NCBI GenBank assembly: GCA_023630585.1
Contig: CM042548.1
Location: forward strand, 12,863,527-12,927,526
Length of the DNA: 64,000 nucleotides
DNA from: Cranoglanis bouderius
Lineage: Eukaryota; Chordata; Actinopteri; Siluriformes; Cranoglanididae
Reading direction: 5' to 3'
Numbering within the stretch: position 1 is the first letter of the stretch; the number at the start of each line of letters is the position of its first letter. The notes under the pieces are model-generated. The model had not been told where the DNA came from, did no database searches, and saw only the letters and a list, made by a program, of their open reading frames with translations. Below, one piece after another: positions 11,797 through 41,635 of the stretch. Both the position numbers and the translations under genes were made by a program.

Positions 11797-11802
11797 ATTA
11801 AA
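11797..11802 (+). terminator. Likely KHK polyadenylation signal (ATTAAA)
   Basis: The variant hexamer ATTAAA lies 110 bases after the KHK stop codon and is followed by a GT-rich stretch (CAGGTGTCTGGG) near 11820. The call rests on position and motif only. Confidence 0.5.
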
Positions 11803-13715
11803 GCGGCGTTCAATTATAAGCAGGTGTCTGGGCCTCGTTCCAAATCTTCACTTATAACACACCCTCGTACACTTGCCCTTAGTTCAGTTCCCTTTTAAGG
11901 GTGTAAGGGGAAGAGGGTCAGATGAGGGACTTAGCGCCACTGTGGACTTCAGGAAGAATGAGTGATCAAATTGAGCTGGTTAGCGAACTCAAATGTGAGC
12001 ACTGGCAAGAACAAATGAATAAGTATAATATTTGAGAATATTGCATTCCTCCAACTCTTTTTTTTTCTGCACGCTGGTGATGATGTCAGTAATCTACAGA
12101 ACTTTAGCTATTTATACAAATACTCAATAAATAAATATTGAGTGAACTAATTAGCATGCTAATCAGCTATTAGGCTAGCTAGTAAATTAGTGAGCTGACG
12201 CGTCTCTGTACCGAGTGTAGAAAAACAAACCTGACCAGAACGTTTCCCTGTGAGACGTGATCTCAGTGTGAGATACTGATGAATTTATTTAAAAAAAACA
12301 CTGGATATTCAACACTTTAAAAAAGACAATGAGCCAGATCTATTAATTCATCTGTTCTTTACATTCCACTGAATACACAAATATCAAAATAAATATAACA
12401 TTACTTTTGCTCTGCGTTGAGCATCTTAACATCACACACAGAAGCTTCAATTCCAGGATCATCATCATCATCATCATCATAAGAATAATAATAAAGAAGA
12501 AAGGGCATGAGAAATAAAAGAATAAAAGTAAATAAAAATAGAAGAAATAATTAACAAAGATGAACAATAAACAAAAATGAAATGAAAAGAGAAGAAATAA
12601 TGAAGAATAAAGTCTTTATCACTAGATTAGTGATAAAATGTCTTAATCTGCTTTTTAATTTGATGCAGTGTGTTTGTGTGATCTCGCTCGGTAAATCGTT
12701 TCATTCTTTAAGTGTGTGTGTGTGTAAAGTGTACAAGTGTGTGTTAGAAATGTAATTGAATTAAAGTTGAATTCGGGTGTTTTTCACATCTGTATTATGT
12801 TCAATGAAGAATCTTAATTAAACAAAAAAAACGACAACCAAAAAAACCCCAAGCTGTCGTCTCTGACTGGAACACGAGCTTCATCCTCATCATCCTCACA
12901 CACACAGTCGTTTTCTTCTTTCCAGTAATACAGTGGTCATTTATTAAAGCAGTTTGGAGAAAAACCATAATGCTGAAACTGTCATTACACAAGGAGAAGT
13001 GATGCAATAATAAATTGCTGGTGCGATGGCCATCCAATCAGATACCACACTTATTGTTACATCACAGTGTCTTCATTACATCTACATTAAACTCCATGTA
13101 ACAATCAGGTTTAGCTGCAAATCCTGTTAATTAATCTGATATTTTCACTTTTCCCTGACTGCATAAATCAGACAGGATATGACATCATCTTCTTAAAACC
13201 AAATAAACCATATAAAGATGCTAACCGAAACCACAGTTTAGCTAACCGCTAGCTATTATAGGCGTCAATGTATCAGTTTCGCTGTTGTGTTTGTTGCTAT
13301 GGAAACGGTTCCTGAAATGAAATGAGAGATGTAGTATATCACACAGAGGTGATGATGTAATATTACTGTGATGTCATGCTGGTCATTACCTTTATAAATA
13401 TTTCAGATGTCTTTGTTATGAGATATCGTCTCATCCCTGGATTTTATATCATTTGTCTTTCATTTTTTCATTTATACATTTTAAGAAATAATTTTTAAAA
13501 AAAATAAAATATTTAAAAAAAAACCCACCAAAAAACCAGCAGCACATATCTGGTCAATAATGAAATGTCTTTATATTTCATATTTATATTTATTACATTG
13601 ACATTTTTATTTTATGTTACATGTCTAAATTCATTATATTTCATAATGACCTGTTGAGTTTATTTATTTATGATTCATTTCTGTATAAACTCTAAATCTG
13701 TGTGAATTTACTGAT

Positions 13716-13752
<37 letters not shown>

Positions 13753-14957
13753 CATGTCCTAATCATTTTCCTGTGTGTGTGTGTGATATTCATACAGAAA
13801 CATTTCTCTTTCCATAAACGACTCTTCTGGCTCACACACTGGAAAATCCGGAGTGTGTGTGTGCACAAAAGCAACAAAAGCGAGCGAGTGTTTTCCGTCT
13901 GCAACACGGTTTGATTGTGAGTGTGTGTGTGTGTGTTTTTTATCCGAGAGCTCGTGTGGAGAGTTTTTAAATACGAACAGCTGTGAAAACTTACTCGCCG
14001 TCGTGTTTTACTGAGCCGAGCTGCTTTCTTTCTTTCTTTCCCATTTAACGAACACACTGCGGCTCTGCTCGGGTTACAGGATCGACGGCTGTGTCCCAAA
14101 CGCCTACGCACTCTAACTGTAAACATGCTGGTTTGGGATGCTGTGTGTGTGTGTGTGTGTGTGTGTGTACTGCGTCACAGAGAATACAGGGCGCTGTAAC
14201 TTTTACACTTTACAGCATGCCGAAGGGACTGTAGCCTGCTAGCTAACTGAGTAATTAGATAAATAAATAAATAAATAACTCAGTAATTAGTTCTTATGAG
14301 ATATTAACGACAGCTAATAATCCGCTAATGAGCTAATTAACTTCATGTGTTTTCACTAAGTACAAAGAAAGTCAATAATTCCTTATGAAGTAAAATTCAT
14401 TAAACTTCACTAAGCCTTATTTCAGGCTAATCCTGATGCTAATCCTCCTTACAGTCACTTTTACTCTACAGCATGTACAATAACTATTTTCCACATGTTC
14501 TCTTTATTATTAATGCTGAGGCTAATATCTTGCTGTCCTGTTTATAAATTTAAAAAAAAAAATCCAAACAATATTTACATGACCCTATTTACATTTACAT
14601 TTTGTCCTCAAAACCAAGACACAGATATTTTATATAATGTCTGAACTAAGATCTATATATTAACATTGAGGACTCTTTTCTTGGAGAAGGAAGTGTTAAC
14701 TCTGTGTGTTGGTTCTTTCTCAGTTTGAAAGTTGTACAACATCGTTCAGCTGATTTAAACCCACCACAGACCCATGGCCACGCCCGAGAGAGGCGGAGCT
14801 GTGTAAAATTAAATATCTTTATTTAACACATGTGCTGCCAACAAACAGATTCAGAGTCACAGGATAAACCGTGAGGAGCCACGTCACACGCCACGTATGT
14901 TTCAGCTATTCAACCGCAGTTCACAAAGTGAACATGTTTTCTGAGGGAAATAGTCAA

Positions 14958-15009
<52 letters not shown>

Positions 15010-16147
15010 GCTGGTAATGCAGAATAGCGAGAGCAGCATGACGTATCGCTCCATCACACAGCGAGGATTAGCACAAATCTTATCTTTCATATCCGAGTTT
15101 ACAAACAGTTAGTGATGAAGTCGGACATCGCTTTGGCATTTTTCATTAAAAATAAACAAACAAACAAAAACTAAAACAATGTTCTATTTGTTCTTGATGC
15201 TAATTCTCTTTATAGGCACTTTAAACCTGTACTGTAATTTCTTCAGCGTTCAGCTTTAAGCACTTTCTCTGTGTCTCATTATCAAACCTGGCCATACAAA
15301 GATGCTAATGCTAGTGCTAAAGCTAATTCTCTTTATAGGCACTTTAAAGTTGAAATGCATAAAGAGAGAATTTCGATGTTTTAAAGTTGATCAAAACATC
15401 AGTCCTTTAAAGTTGTCGTCTTTGGCTTCATATGTATCATATTCCTTATTGTCTCTTGAAAGTTGTAATTTATTTGTTTAGTATGTATTGTGTATGGCAG
15501 TTTTAATCTATTTATATTTTCCACATTAACAAACCTGGAGTTAAGATAATGTTCTCTTAATACTAATGCTAATATCCTTTATCAGCTCTTTAAAGTCGTA
15601 GTCATAGTTGTTGTTTTGTTGTAGGCATTTTTTCAAAGCTGCATTGAGAGTTAATAGCAGAATGCTAATGCTAATGTTGCTTATAGGTGCTTTAATGTTT
15701 ATTCGGTCAGATCAATTGAAACTGATTTAAATTACAAGCTTGAAAATTGTCCTTTGTTTGTCTATATAGTTATTTATTTGTTTATTTATTGTCTCCTGTA
15801 AACATTTGCCTTTTTTTGCATTTATGCTGAAATTGTATTTCGTTGTTTTTAGAAAAATTTTTTTTATTAAAGCCTTGTTTAAAAAATTTTGACGGATCTT
15901 GTGTGTGACACTTTGAGTGTTATATTGTTTTTATATTGCGAGTTTTCTTTTTTCTTTAATGTTCATTGATGGTGATGGTTTCCATAGTTACCAGCCAACA
16001 TTAAACCTTTTTTTTTTTTCTTTTTTTACTTTTACAAAATGGTGTAAGAGAGATGTAGCAGGTTTCACTGAGGCTCAGCAGAAAGTCCGGAAGGTGCAAA
16101 GGATTAATTACCAACACTCACAACGCAAGTGTTATGAGATGCGAAAT

Positions 16148-16196
<49 letters not shown>

Positions 16197-17380
16197 TTAT
16201 CAGGTGAGCGCTAGGCATGTGCTACTAATCAGGTATACGATATATTAACCTGTACATCATTACTGTTGCAACATAAACACAAGAGTCTTTTAAATGTCCT
16301 CATTTCAGACATTTTGTTTTTTTCCCATAATTCTGTTCACCACAATAGAGGTTAAAAAACATGGCTGGCAGAACTGTCTCTCTGACTGAGGAACATATTA
16401 ACATGCTAACATGTGTGCTAACTGCTAACTCACATTCAATATTTTCTTTCATGTTCTGATTAACAGTCAGATTTGTGTTTGTAGATCCACAAAAGCAGTT
16501 TTCATGGGTACAGGTAGCTATCTAACACATGGGACTTTCTAGCTAGTGTTAGCTATGCTAGTTAACTTGTTCTTTGCTACAAGAGCTAATCTTGCGCTTG
16601 TATTGTATTTATGCTGCATAATTTGTTCCACATTTTGTGTTTTTAAATTTTTTAAAATTAACATAGCACCTTTTGTTTGAAAAGCAACTTTCTGAGAGCT
16701 GATTTTCTCACTATGGTGGAAAACACAGAAGTTGAGTTAGCGGTCGATGCTAACTGTAACTATAGCATCATTTTAGTCTTATGGAGGCTTTCATTTAATA
16801 ATTTTCCAACACATCTGAGGTAAATGTTGATGTTCCGGATAATTCTGTCTCATTTCCACTCTCACTGTGTCTTTATAAAGTGTGTATAAATGACTAAATG
16901 ACTTCACGGCTACATGCTAGCTAGCAAAAGAAGTTTTTTTTCTAGTGAATCCCAAATGAGGCACTACTCAGAAGTTTATCCACGCTCAAAAAGCTGATCA
17001 ATGACAATGAATATACAATATTATGATAAACCTAACAGTAATTATTCACTGTTGTGAGGGGATATTATTAGAGATAGATCGAGTCTTAGCTTACTTTTAC
17101 AATGGAAGTGAAACTTTGGTGATTTAGAACACTGTGTGAATTATATAAAATCTGAAATCATTTTCATATCAATAATAACAAAAAACAGTAGTTTTTGTAA
17201 AAAAACAAAAAAAACAAACACGTCTCCAAAAGGTCAAAAGGAAAGAGTAAATATAATCAATTGAATTAAATCCTCTTCTGAATTCAGGAGTTCACACAAG
17301 AACAGAATCACAGAAAGGTGTGTGAGCGTGTCCATGGTGCGACTCGGGAGGTCGAGGTTCGGCCCCGTCGTTGACAAATC
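11803..17380. other. Gap between the convergent genes KHK and EMILIN1, no gene found
   Basis: AT-rich. Contents: (ATC)n at 12459-12480, (AC)n at 13720-13751, (TG)n at 14141-14167, (AAT)n at 14960-15006, (CA)n at 16150-16192, and degenerate GCTAAT-containing motifs at 14220-15700. The phrase TTATAGGCACTTTAAA or close variants recurs near 15211, 15333 and 15683. The EMILIN1 3' UTR must occupy part of the right end; no convincing signal was located. Confidence 0.6.
16193..16461 (+). repeat. Dispersed repeat family C, copy 1
   Basis: About 270 bases starting TCTTTATCAGGTGAGCGC and directly preceded by (CA)n. A diverged copy in the same orientation, also directly preceded by (CA)n, is at 23463-23728. 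The shared core includes CACCACAATAGAGGTTAAAA. Confidence 0.85.
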
Positions 17381-32932
<15,552 letters not shown>

Positions 32933-33327
32933 CCTGTAAATCCCCTCAACACCCCGCTGAAGAGCCTGAAACCCGGCTGTAAGTCCCGCGCCCTGAGATC
33001 AGTCCCGCAGAAACGCGCGCGGGGAGAAACGCGCACTGAGCCGCTCCATGATTTACAGCCTCCGCGGATGAGCTTTAAAATTCCTTCTCACAGGTTTAAC
33101 CCGCGTCTCCGATTGGAACACAGCCCGAACTCACTTCATCATCCCTGTGTGTGGACGGGTTTAGGGTTTAGTTTAAATCCAGGTCCAAACCGGAGCCGAA
33201 GCGCGGAGGATTTTTTCTTCCCTCGGAGTGACGGAGGCAGTTTGGAGTCTCATTCTGCCCCCCTTTCTCATTCTCCTCTTACCTCCCTCCCTTTACAACC
33301 CTAAACCCTCCCTCCTTCCCTCCCTCT

Positions 33328-33382
<55 letters not shown>

Positions 33383-33400
33383 CGGGCTACGTGGAATAAA
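32933..33400 (-). promoter_or_regulatory. EMILIN1 5' UTR and promoter region
   Basis: Immediately upstream of the EMILIN1 start, with a CpG-rich segment (32985-33060, several CGCG). On the gene strand a TTTTAAAG word occurs near 33072-33079. A (GA)n run follows at 33331-33378. The start site was not determined. Confidence 0.4.
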
Positions 33401-34302
33401 ACACGGCGCGCAGTGCATGAACTTCACTTACACCCACAAACATCACTAACATCACATTATTATAGTGACATGATCACCATACTGAAACCTTCACTCATTT
33501 ATTTATCCATCTGTCCATCTAAAGCGTTTCTGAATAGCAAACAATTTAAATGATTTCAAATCAGTATTTTTTTTTGTTGTTGTTTTTTTTAGATGCAGCT
33601 GAGTGAAATGAAGTTTCAGAGGAAACAACAGCTGCTTATTTCCTCCTCCCTAAAACACCCACAATCTCAGTAAAAGAGTACTAAATCGTAAGTTTCCTGG
33701 TCTCTGCTGTGGTACCCTTATCTACCTCTAATCTCTGAACATGTGGATTTAGTGACATTTAAAATGTACATATTTCATCTAACCCTTTTGTACCTTTAGT
33801 GATTAAATAATCATGCTTTAGTCATATATTTTAAATATACACTATACCCACATTTTCAGGTGAAAAACATATTAAAGGTACACCAGGTAAGGCTAGCACC
33901 CCAGTGACAAGGAAAGGTACCATTTAGTACCTTTTTTGTGATTTTTGTGAACCCTTTAAACTCACTTGCACCAATTCCTCTTTACCTTCACATGAGTCCT
34001 GCTGCAGAAAATCTACTGAAAGGTACAATTCAGACAAAAATAAAATGCTGACAATCTTTCCCATCCTATAAATGAAGTGTAATAGCTTGGATTACATGTT
34101 TGCTACATTAGATTGTTAGCGCTTGTAGCTAAATTGCTAAAGACACAAACTATTTTTGGTGAAAGTTGTGTACGTTATTTCATTTTTGTCTGAAGTTCCT
34201 TTAAACAAGTGACAAGTTATCTGTGATTATTATGTTTAATTAATATAGAAATCAGCTGCTGTTTAATAGCGACCAAACATTATACTGCATTAAGGATAAT
34301 GC

Positions 34303-34352
<50 letters not shown>

Positions 34353-34440
34353 TTGGGCTTTTTTTATAAGTGTGTTGGTGGTATGTGGAGTATTTCAACA
34401 ATGTGAATTGGGTGCGTGAGCTATTTCAGCACAGGTGAGT

Positions 34441-34517
<77 letters not shown>

Positions 34518-34725
34518 ATAATAGTGTTCTGAGTTGACCTTTTGACCTCCCACTTAACCCCTGCAGTCATGAAATTTAACCCTCATGGATTGTTGGGGTT
34601 AAAATAAACCATTTAAAGTTTAAAAATAAAACTGAAGACTGGTGTGTGATGTACAGTAGAAGAGCAGCGTGTGATGTTTGATGTATTCTGTGTGCACAGG
34701 GATTGAAACCTTAGCCTTATTAAAG

Positions 34726-34783
<58 letters not shown>

Positions 34784-34917
34784 GCACACACACATATGCA
34801 CACACACATGTTGGTTAATGAGTGAAGTGAAGCTGCTGCGTCTCTTTGATCTCTTAATAAACACTATAATTAAGTGAGTGTCTAATTAACACCAAATGCA
34901 GCGATTCTGTCTTCAGA

Positions 34918-34950
<33 letters not shown>

Positions 34951-35087
34951 TGGATGAGAAGAAGTCGACACCATGCTGCTTTATTCCGCTGCTGCTTTAT
35001 TGCTTCTCTTCTGTTCACAACTTATTTCACATTTTTACTAAAAGTTGAATACAGAGTTAATGTATTAAACAGTGAGGTTTAATACAT

Positions 35088-35139
<52 letters not shown>

Positions 35140-35146
35140 ACACACA

Positions 35147-35288
35147 CAGCGTTTGTGACACAGCTTAAGTGTTTGATGTGTTCACTTCTGTTTCCTCAGC
35201 TATTATTATCATGTGTAATTACCTTTATGTGTTAATTACAGTGTGCTGAGACGAACACGTTTCTGCATGTAGTGGAAATCATATAAAG
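35147..35288 (+). repeat. Family D, copy 1 of an identical 142-bp pair
   Basis: Starts CAGCGTTTGTGACACAGC, directly preceded by (CA)n, and ends at ATCATATAAAG. It appears identical by eye to 37015-37156. Confidence 0.95.
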
Positions 35289-35334
35289 TGAACACTGACA
35301 GTAAACTCCTACCACACTGATTTACCGACAATAA

Positions 35335-35820
35335 CAATCTTTTATTTATTAGAGAACGACTGCTTATGATCATGCTTTACAGTTACATTTAATGTTGTGG
35401 AATGTTCACAAGTTAGTTCCTGTTGTCACTGACGTTATAGCAGCTATAAACACTCGTTCCCTCACCAGCCTCTCTTTATTTTCTCTCTTCAAGTTAATAA
35501 GACAAAAATCACAGTTTGTTGTGTTACCGAGAAAACACAAAGAAGCGTAAACTCCTCTGTCCTGAAGATGTCGGAAATCTTAAAGTTACAGCTTTACTGT
35601 TACAAAGCGCTGACACTGGAGACTCCTTCCATAAATGTTACATAAACACCTCCTTAATTCAAGAAAACATCAACACATCATCGACTGCACGTTTTTTTTA
35701 AAAATTGCGTTTATGTGGAGCGTCCGCTGTACACGTCCCTGTGAATGAGCTGTCACTATAGAAACGATAACGTATTAGAATGAGAGCATTAATATAAATC
35801 TGCGCTAGTGTCAGAGCACT
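35335..35820 (+). repeat. Dispersed repeat family A, long copy
   Basis: Carries all the internal family markers in the same order as 26309-26830 but lacks the last part. Confidence 0.85.
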
Positions 35821-35991
35821 ATGTATAACACTAATAGTGTGAAGATTGAGATGATTGGAACATTCTAGACCAGCGCTGGTGTAAAATCTGATGGGACACT
35901 GTGCTGTAACGGCTATTGATTAATACACAACTGCTGAAGTGTGTCATAGTGAAACCCTCCAGCAGAACAGTTTCCAACAGAACCAGATGTG

Positions 35992-35993
<2 letters not shown>

Positions 35994-36072
<79 letters not shown>

Positions 36073-36073
36073 C
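35994..36073 (+). repeat. (CA)n of about 38 units
   Basis: CA run ending in CGCACACACC. Confidence 0.97.
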
Positions 36074-36150
36074 CAACAGCTGTGTTTACGCCACAATTAT
36101 TGGGTCCATTGTCACCAAGCATCAAGGATTTTCCTCTCCTCCTGTCCAAG

Positions 36151-36363
36151 AAGAGAGAGAGAGACAGAGAGAGACAGGGAGAGAGAGTGAGAGAAATCGA
36201 GACAGGGAGAGAAACAGAGAGAGACAGACAGAGAGAGAGACAGGGAGAGAGAGTGAGAGAAATTGAGACAGGGAGTGAGATGGAGAGACAGACAGAGAGA
36301 GAGGAAGTATGGTGATTTTTTTTAATCTGATACACCAGCATGAGCTTTAAATAATATACTTTC

Positions 36364-36437
<74 letters not shown>

Positions 36438-36460
36438 ACACACACACACACACACACATC
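36151..36460 (+). repeat. GAGA/GACA array and (CTGT)n(CT)n array
   Basis: GA-rich degenerate repeat at 36151-36303 with an internal duplication (ACAGGGAGAGAGAGTGAGAG twice), then CTGT and CT repeats at 36365-36432 and (CA)n to 36458. The two halves are partly complementary and could fold. Confidence 0.9.
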
Positions 36461-36557
36461 CGTCTAAATTAGTTCTAGGAAATTCTCTGTTTAATGTTTT
36501 CAGGATTTAACTCTAGATTTTTCAGTCTAATGGCTCATAATAGTGTATTTGACTTTT

Positions 36558-36621
<64 letters not shown>

Positions 36622-36965
36622 GATTTAGCAGAGTGTAAATGTATGTCAGGATATTAGCTAGCTACTCTATATTTTACAGTATTTTACATAACAGTGCAAT
36701 GTTATGATGTTCTCTTTTCTAAACGACTCATTTAACTGAATCAAGTGAATCAATTTGCCAGAAGGAATGAATCTTTATTTTGAAACACACATGATCTTGA
36801 TGTCGTTCGGTGTTTAGCATCGTCTTGAGTCTGTCTGAGGTACAAACCGTTCCATCAAAGTTTCATTTATTTATATGAACAGCTCAGGAATTGACTCAGT
36901 GAAGTGAGTCATAATGTTCATCTCAACTATTACTGTTAGTGTTATAATAAAGTAGGAGGTTTTTA

Positions 36966-36966
<1 letters not shown>

Positions 36967-37003
<37 letters not shown>

Positions 37004-37014
37004 ACACACACACA
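36967..37014 (+). repeat. (CA)n before family D copy 2
   Basis: CA run with one CTCA interruption, joined directly to the 142-bp duplicate. Confidence 0.95.
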
Positions 37015-37156
37015 CAGCGTTTGTGACACAGCTTAAGTGTTTGATGTGTTCACTTCTGTTTCCTCAGCTATTATTATCATGTGTAATTACCTTTATGTGT
37101 TAATTACAGTGTGCTGAGACGAACACGTTTCTGCATGTAGTGGAAATCATATAAAG
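37015..37156 (+). repeat. Family D, copy 2 of an identical 142-bp pair
   Basis: Same sequence and orientation as 35147-35288, 1868 bases away; also preceded by (CA)n. Confidence 0.95.
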
Positions 37157-37190
37157 ATTTACACACAGACGGGTGCTGCAGGGCCACAAT

Positions 37191-37192
<2 letters not shown>

Positions 37193-37259
<67 letters not shown>

Positions 37260-37314
37260 CACACACACACACACACACACTCACACACACTGCTAACTCT
37301 AACTGCTGGGTGGT

Positions 37315-37373
<59 letters not shown>
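37193..37373 (+). repeat. (AC)n then (GA)n
   Basis: CA run at 37193-37292 with small interruptions, a short unique piece, then about 28 GA units to 37373. Confidence 0.95.
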
Positions 37374-37376
<3 letters not shown>

Positions 37377-37727
37377 TGAAAAGGCAAAGAAATAGAAAAA
37401 TAGAAAATACACACATGATGAAGGTATGAAGAAATAAGAAAGAATAAAAGAAAGACAGGATGAAGGGATGAAAAAGAAAAGTGAAAATAATAGTGTGTGT
37501 GTTAGGAGACTAATGAATTTGCATTGTGCAAGCAAATGCAAAGCTGCTGATTGGTTGGCTGCTGTAATGCCCTCTATGACATCATCATCTGTCAGTTTGA
37601 ATTTTAGTGTGTGTGTGTGTGTGTGTGTGTAGTTGAGGAAATAGTAATAAAGTCAGTGAAAATTTTGACATTGTGACCCCAAAAGGAGCCAGAGGAGTCA
37701 GACAGTTAAATCTTATTTTGTTCTTTA

Positions 37728-37730
<3 letters not shown>

Positions 37731-37814
<84 letters not shown>

Positions 37815-37874
37815 CACATTCTAACATCTTTGCACCCTGTACTGCATTTTTGGCTCTATTTGCATTTTTATTTC

Positions 37875-37949
<75 letters not shown>
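37731..37949 (+). repeat. Inverted pair of (AC)n and (TG)n
   Basis: AC run at 37731-37813 and TG run at 37877-37949, with only about 63 bases between; a strong hairpin or cruciform candidate. Confidence 0.95.
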
Positions 37950-37951
<2 letters not shown>

Positions 37952-38136
37952 GTCATGGGACCTGTAAGGACTGATGTTGTTGGTATTTATGACTCTCACC
38001 TGCACCTGCAGGCCAAAAGCAGGAAGGACACAGTTTCATTACATTCCACCAGGACCAGAGATTTATATTTTATTGCTTTTCTCCAACACCAGCACACGTT
38101 TTATTTGTAATTCTGTAAAAAGTAGCAGTTTGGACA

Positions 38137-38556
38137 CTGGGACACTGGGAAATGTGGACACTGGGACACTGGGAAACATGGACACTGGGACACTGTGAAA
38201 TGTGGACACTGGGACACTGGAGAGCTGGGACACTGGGAAATGTGGACACTGGGTCACTTGGACACTGGGAAATGTGGACATTGGGTCACTTGGACACTGC
38301 GACACTGGGAAACATGGACACTGGAACACTGGGAAATGGGGACACCGGGACACTGGGAAACATGGACACTGGGACACTGGGAAATGGGGACACTGGGACA
38401 CTGGGAAATGTGGACATTGGGACACTAGGAAACATGGACAGTGGGACACTGGGAAATGTGGACACTGGGGCACTGGGGAGCTGGGACACTGGGTCACTTG
38501 GACACTGGGAAACTGGGAGACAAGGACACTGGGACACTCAGACACAGAGTTACTGG
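38137..38556 (+). repeat. 24-bp minisatellite
   Basis: About 17 units of the type GACACTGGGACACTGGGAAA plus TGTG or CATG. The unit is a multiple of three and lacks stops in several frames, which explains the overlapping open frames on both strands. Confidence 0.95.
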
Positions 38557-40159
38557 AGTATTAAGTAAAGCTGATTAAGATATGTTGATTAAGGAGAATT
38601 TCTGTTCTTGTGTTTGGAGTTTTATTTCGAGTGTGTGACGCTCTCACGCTCCTGCAGGTTGGTGTAATCATGCTGGAGTAGGTGGCTGACATTCCTCAGT
38701 GGATTTGCGAAGGCCGGTTGTGAGAACTAGTTTAATACCAGGACAGTTCTTTTATAAATCCACGGTGATCCCTCTGAATCACTTTATTCCACTCAGAGAA
38801 GTTTATATGCTCACCCTCAACTCTTAGCCCTCTGTGAAAAACCTCCCATGCAGTCGAGCCACATGTTAGCGTCATGAGAACCTAATTTTCATTTCAGTGT
38901 GTGATTTTAATGTTAATGTGATACATGTAAGATGTCACTAATGTTCTGAACATTCTATCACCTTACACATGTTTAATGTTTTAAATGATGATGAAATTAA
39001 AAAGCAGTTTTGATGACTCTGTTCAGGGTTTTCTCTCTGCTCACATTCGGTCGTATTCAGAGCAGAGTTAAGAAGTTATGTGAGAGTTACGCACATGGGG
39101 GCGGAGTTTGTCTGAAACAGGGGCATGTCTCAGTTACACTCTGTTCTGATCTTGAACTTAAGCACATGTTTGTTGTGTGATATCGGCTCGAGTTAGGAGC
39201 GGTGTTAAGCCCAGCGCCACCGTCTGACTGTTTGATGTAACCGCAATATGTCACTCTGAAATTGATGTTTTGGCTGTAAATCCACTCACACACACTGTGG
39301 AATGTCATCAAGGACAATATTAAATACATAAATATGTAATTAATTAATAATATCATTTCTTTAAAATCCAAAAATACGACATCAAAGGAGACTCATCTTA
39401 ATCAGAGACATGGCTTATCTGGAGGATATTTTATGCGTAAAATGATGAATGAAGTTATTACAGAGAAATGAAGTTTCTCTGTAAGTGTAGCAGATGAGTG
39501 CTGGGTCAGATTATCCTTCACACCATGAGCACGTCTTCTTTACAGGAGAGCGCATCGAATTAACACAGACACTGACTTTATTTTATTTATTCAACAAATC
39601 AACACAGCGAATTAAACATGTTATAAAATCCCCGACATCCTGCACACATTACGATTTTATCACCTTGATTTGGTCGAGGAAAAATCTGGCGGCCTCGGAG
39701 GCGCGAAATACCTGCAGGTGATTTTAATAATCTGAATGGTGAAGCTAAGAAAATCAGCAGCGTAACCCGACTCTGAACACCAGGAACTTTTCCTGCGTGA
39801 ATTAGTGTCAGACTCTGAATACGGCTCTGATACAGCAACAGAAGGAGAGAATGAGAGAGGAGTAAAACTGCTGTTCACTGACCGTTAATAAACTCTAATT
39901 AGAACTCTTAATTTGGGACACCGCCCACATGAGCCTTGGCTCTGTTCTCTACCCACAATCCCCTGCTCCTCCTGGTATTTCTTCTCTATATGAACACATT
40001 GGAATTATTTAACACTTCTTTAACTCGATTATCCGGTTAGAGAAGGAGCCTTGTTTAAGTTCAGCGAGCTAAAGCAGAGTAATATGTAAAAACAGACGTT
40101 TCATTATTCTGAGAAGACGACGGCATGCGTCACTTTTCCAAATCAGCGACACGAGGAAC

Positions 40160-40215
<56 letters not shown>

Positions 40216-41226
40216 GGCCATCTTAAGGGTCTTTCTTTTTCTTTCAGTTTGACTAAAATACAGACAGGAGAAAAGACACTTGTTGCTGGTAAGAGTTGTG
40301 GTGGTTCTGCTTTTAAACAGTTTAAACTATTTTACGTCATGTTCAAACACACACACACACACACACACACTCACACACACAGTGGTGGTGGTGTAAATAC
40401 CATGAATCTGACCAGAACATGCTACATTCATAGCCACAGCGCACACTAAATGATATGGTCCGGAAATTAATTGGGAAAGACACAACACTTGCCTCACATG
40501 TCATTTGCTGGAAGGAGTGTGTGTTTGTGTGTGTTTGTGTGTGTTAGTGTGTAATGTTTCCCAGCTGTTGTGCCTGAGTGTCCTGTAACGGCCCTGTCGG
40601 TTAGCGTTAGCGGTTTGGTTTTTTTCTCCCTGGTGAAGCTGGTGGTCATGTGGGAACGCCCACAAAACCATCCAGTCAAATCATTTCTAGCCTCTAAAGC
40701 TGCGAAAGCGCTCCGTTTTATAGACGGTTTAATGGTATGAGGTGAAAAAGTGATGATTTTTTTCTTGAGCCAAACTTAAATACCCGAATTAGGGCCCTAT
40801 ATAGGGGACAGAGTGTGCACTACTGAGGCCACAGACTCCCACAGACTCACAATCATTATTTATTTTTATTTAAGTTACATAACAGAATAAAAATAAAACA
40901 TTTAAATAAAAAACTCATACTTGTAACTTATAAACTTATAGGCTACCATCTGATTCCACACTGTAAATTATTTTCCATGCCTCTGAGTCTTACATCTTTA
41001 TGTCAACTTTGGTAAAATCCTAATCTTGGATTAAACATAAATCGAATAATTTAGCACGCTAATGTGGCTAGTTAATGTTTCCTGACAAAATGACTAGCTA
41101 GCAAAGCTAATGATTCTTTTAGTAAAGTGTGTGAGTCTAAGGTTTTATTTATAAATGAACATCGTACCTTTTATCGGTTTATAAATATAGATATAGATCC
41201 GTTTATACATTTAATAGGCCATGAAA

Positions 41227-41490
41227 CTGATGATGTGGGAAAACTTAAAGTTAAAGCTTTACCTCTGACTGTTACAAAGCGCTGACACTGGAGACTCCTT
41301 CCATACCTCCCTTCATACACAGATGATTATAAGCACAATGATTACACACGCGTTTAATCCGTTTTCGTGGAGCGTCCGCTGTACACGTCCCTGTGAACGA
41401 GCTGTTGCTATAGAAACTATATTAGAATGAGTGCATTAATATAAACCTGCACTACTGTCAGAGCTGCTGTTATACAGAATTAATCAACAG
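41227..41490 (+). repeat. Dispersed repeat family A, 3' part
   Basis: Carries the markers AACTTAAAGTTAAAGC, CACTGGAGACTCCTTCCATA and GTCAGAGCTGCTGTTATA. Confidence 0.8.
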
Positions 41491-41548
41491 TCTTTCGATC
41501 TGAAAAATGAACCTTTATGAAATATGAAAGAATTATAACTCTCTGTAC

Positions 41549-41635
<87 letters not shown>

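Larger units (their letters stand above)
33401..38136. other. Upstream of EMILIN1, no gene found
   Basis: AT-rich and microsatellite-rich DNA. Besides the repeats listed separately it holds (TG)n at 34303-34347 with (AC)n at 34442-34514 in inverted arrangement, (CA)n at 34730-34808, (GAT)n at 34918-34951 and (TG)n at 36560-36613. Confidence 0.6.

Noticed and set aside
35913..36455. 180-codon minus-strand frame of Cys-Val, Arg-Glu and Ser-Leu runs
   Set aside because: Translation of (TG)n, (GA)n and (CT)n microsatellites only.
38063..38568. Overlapping open frames on both strands up to 160 codons
   Set aside because: They come from the stop-free 24-bp minisatellite.
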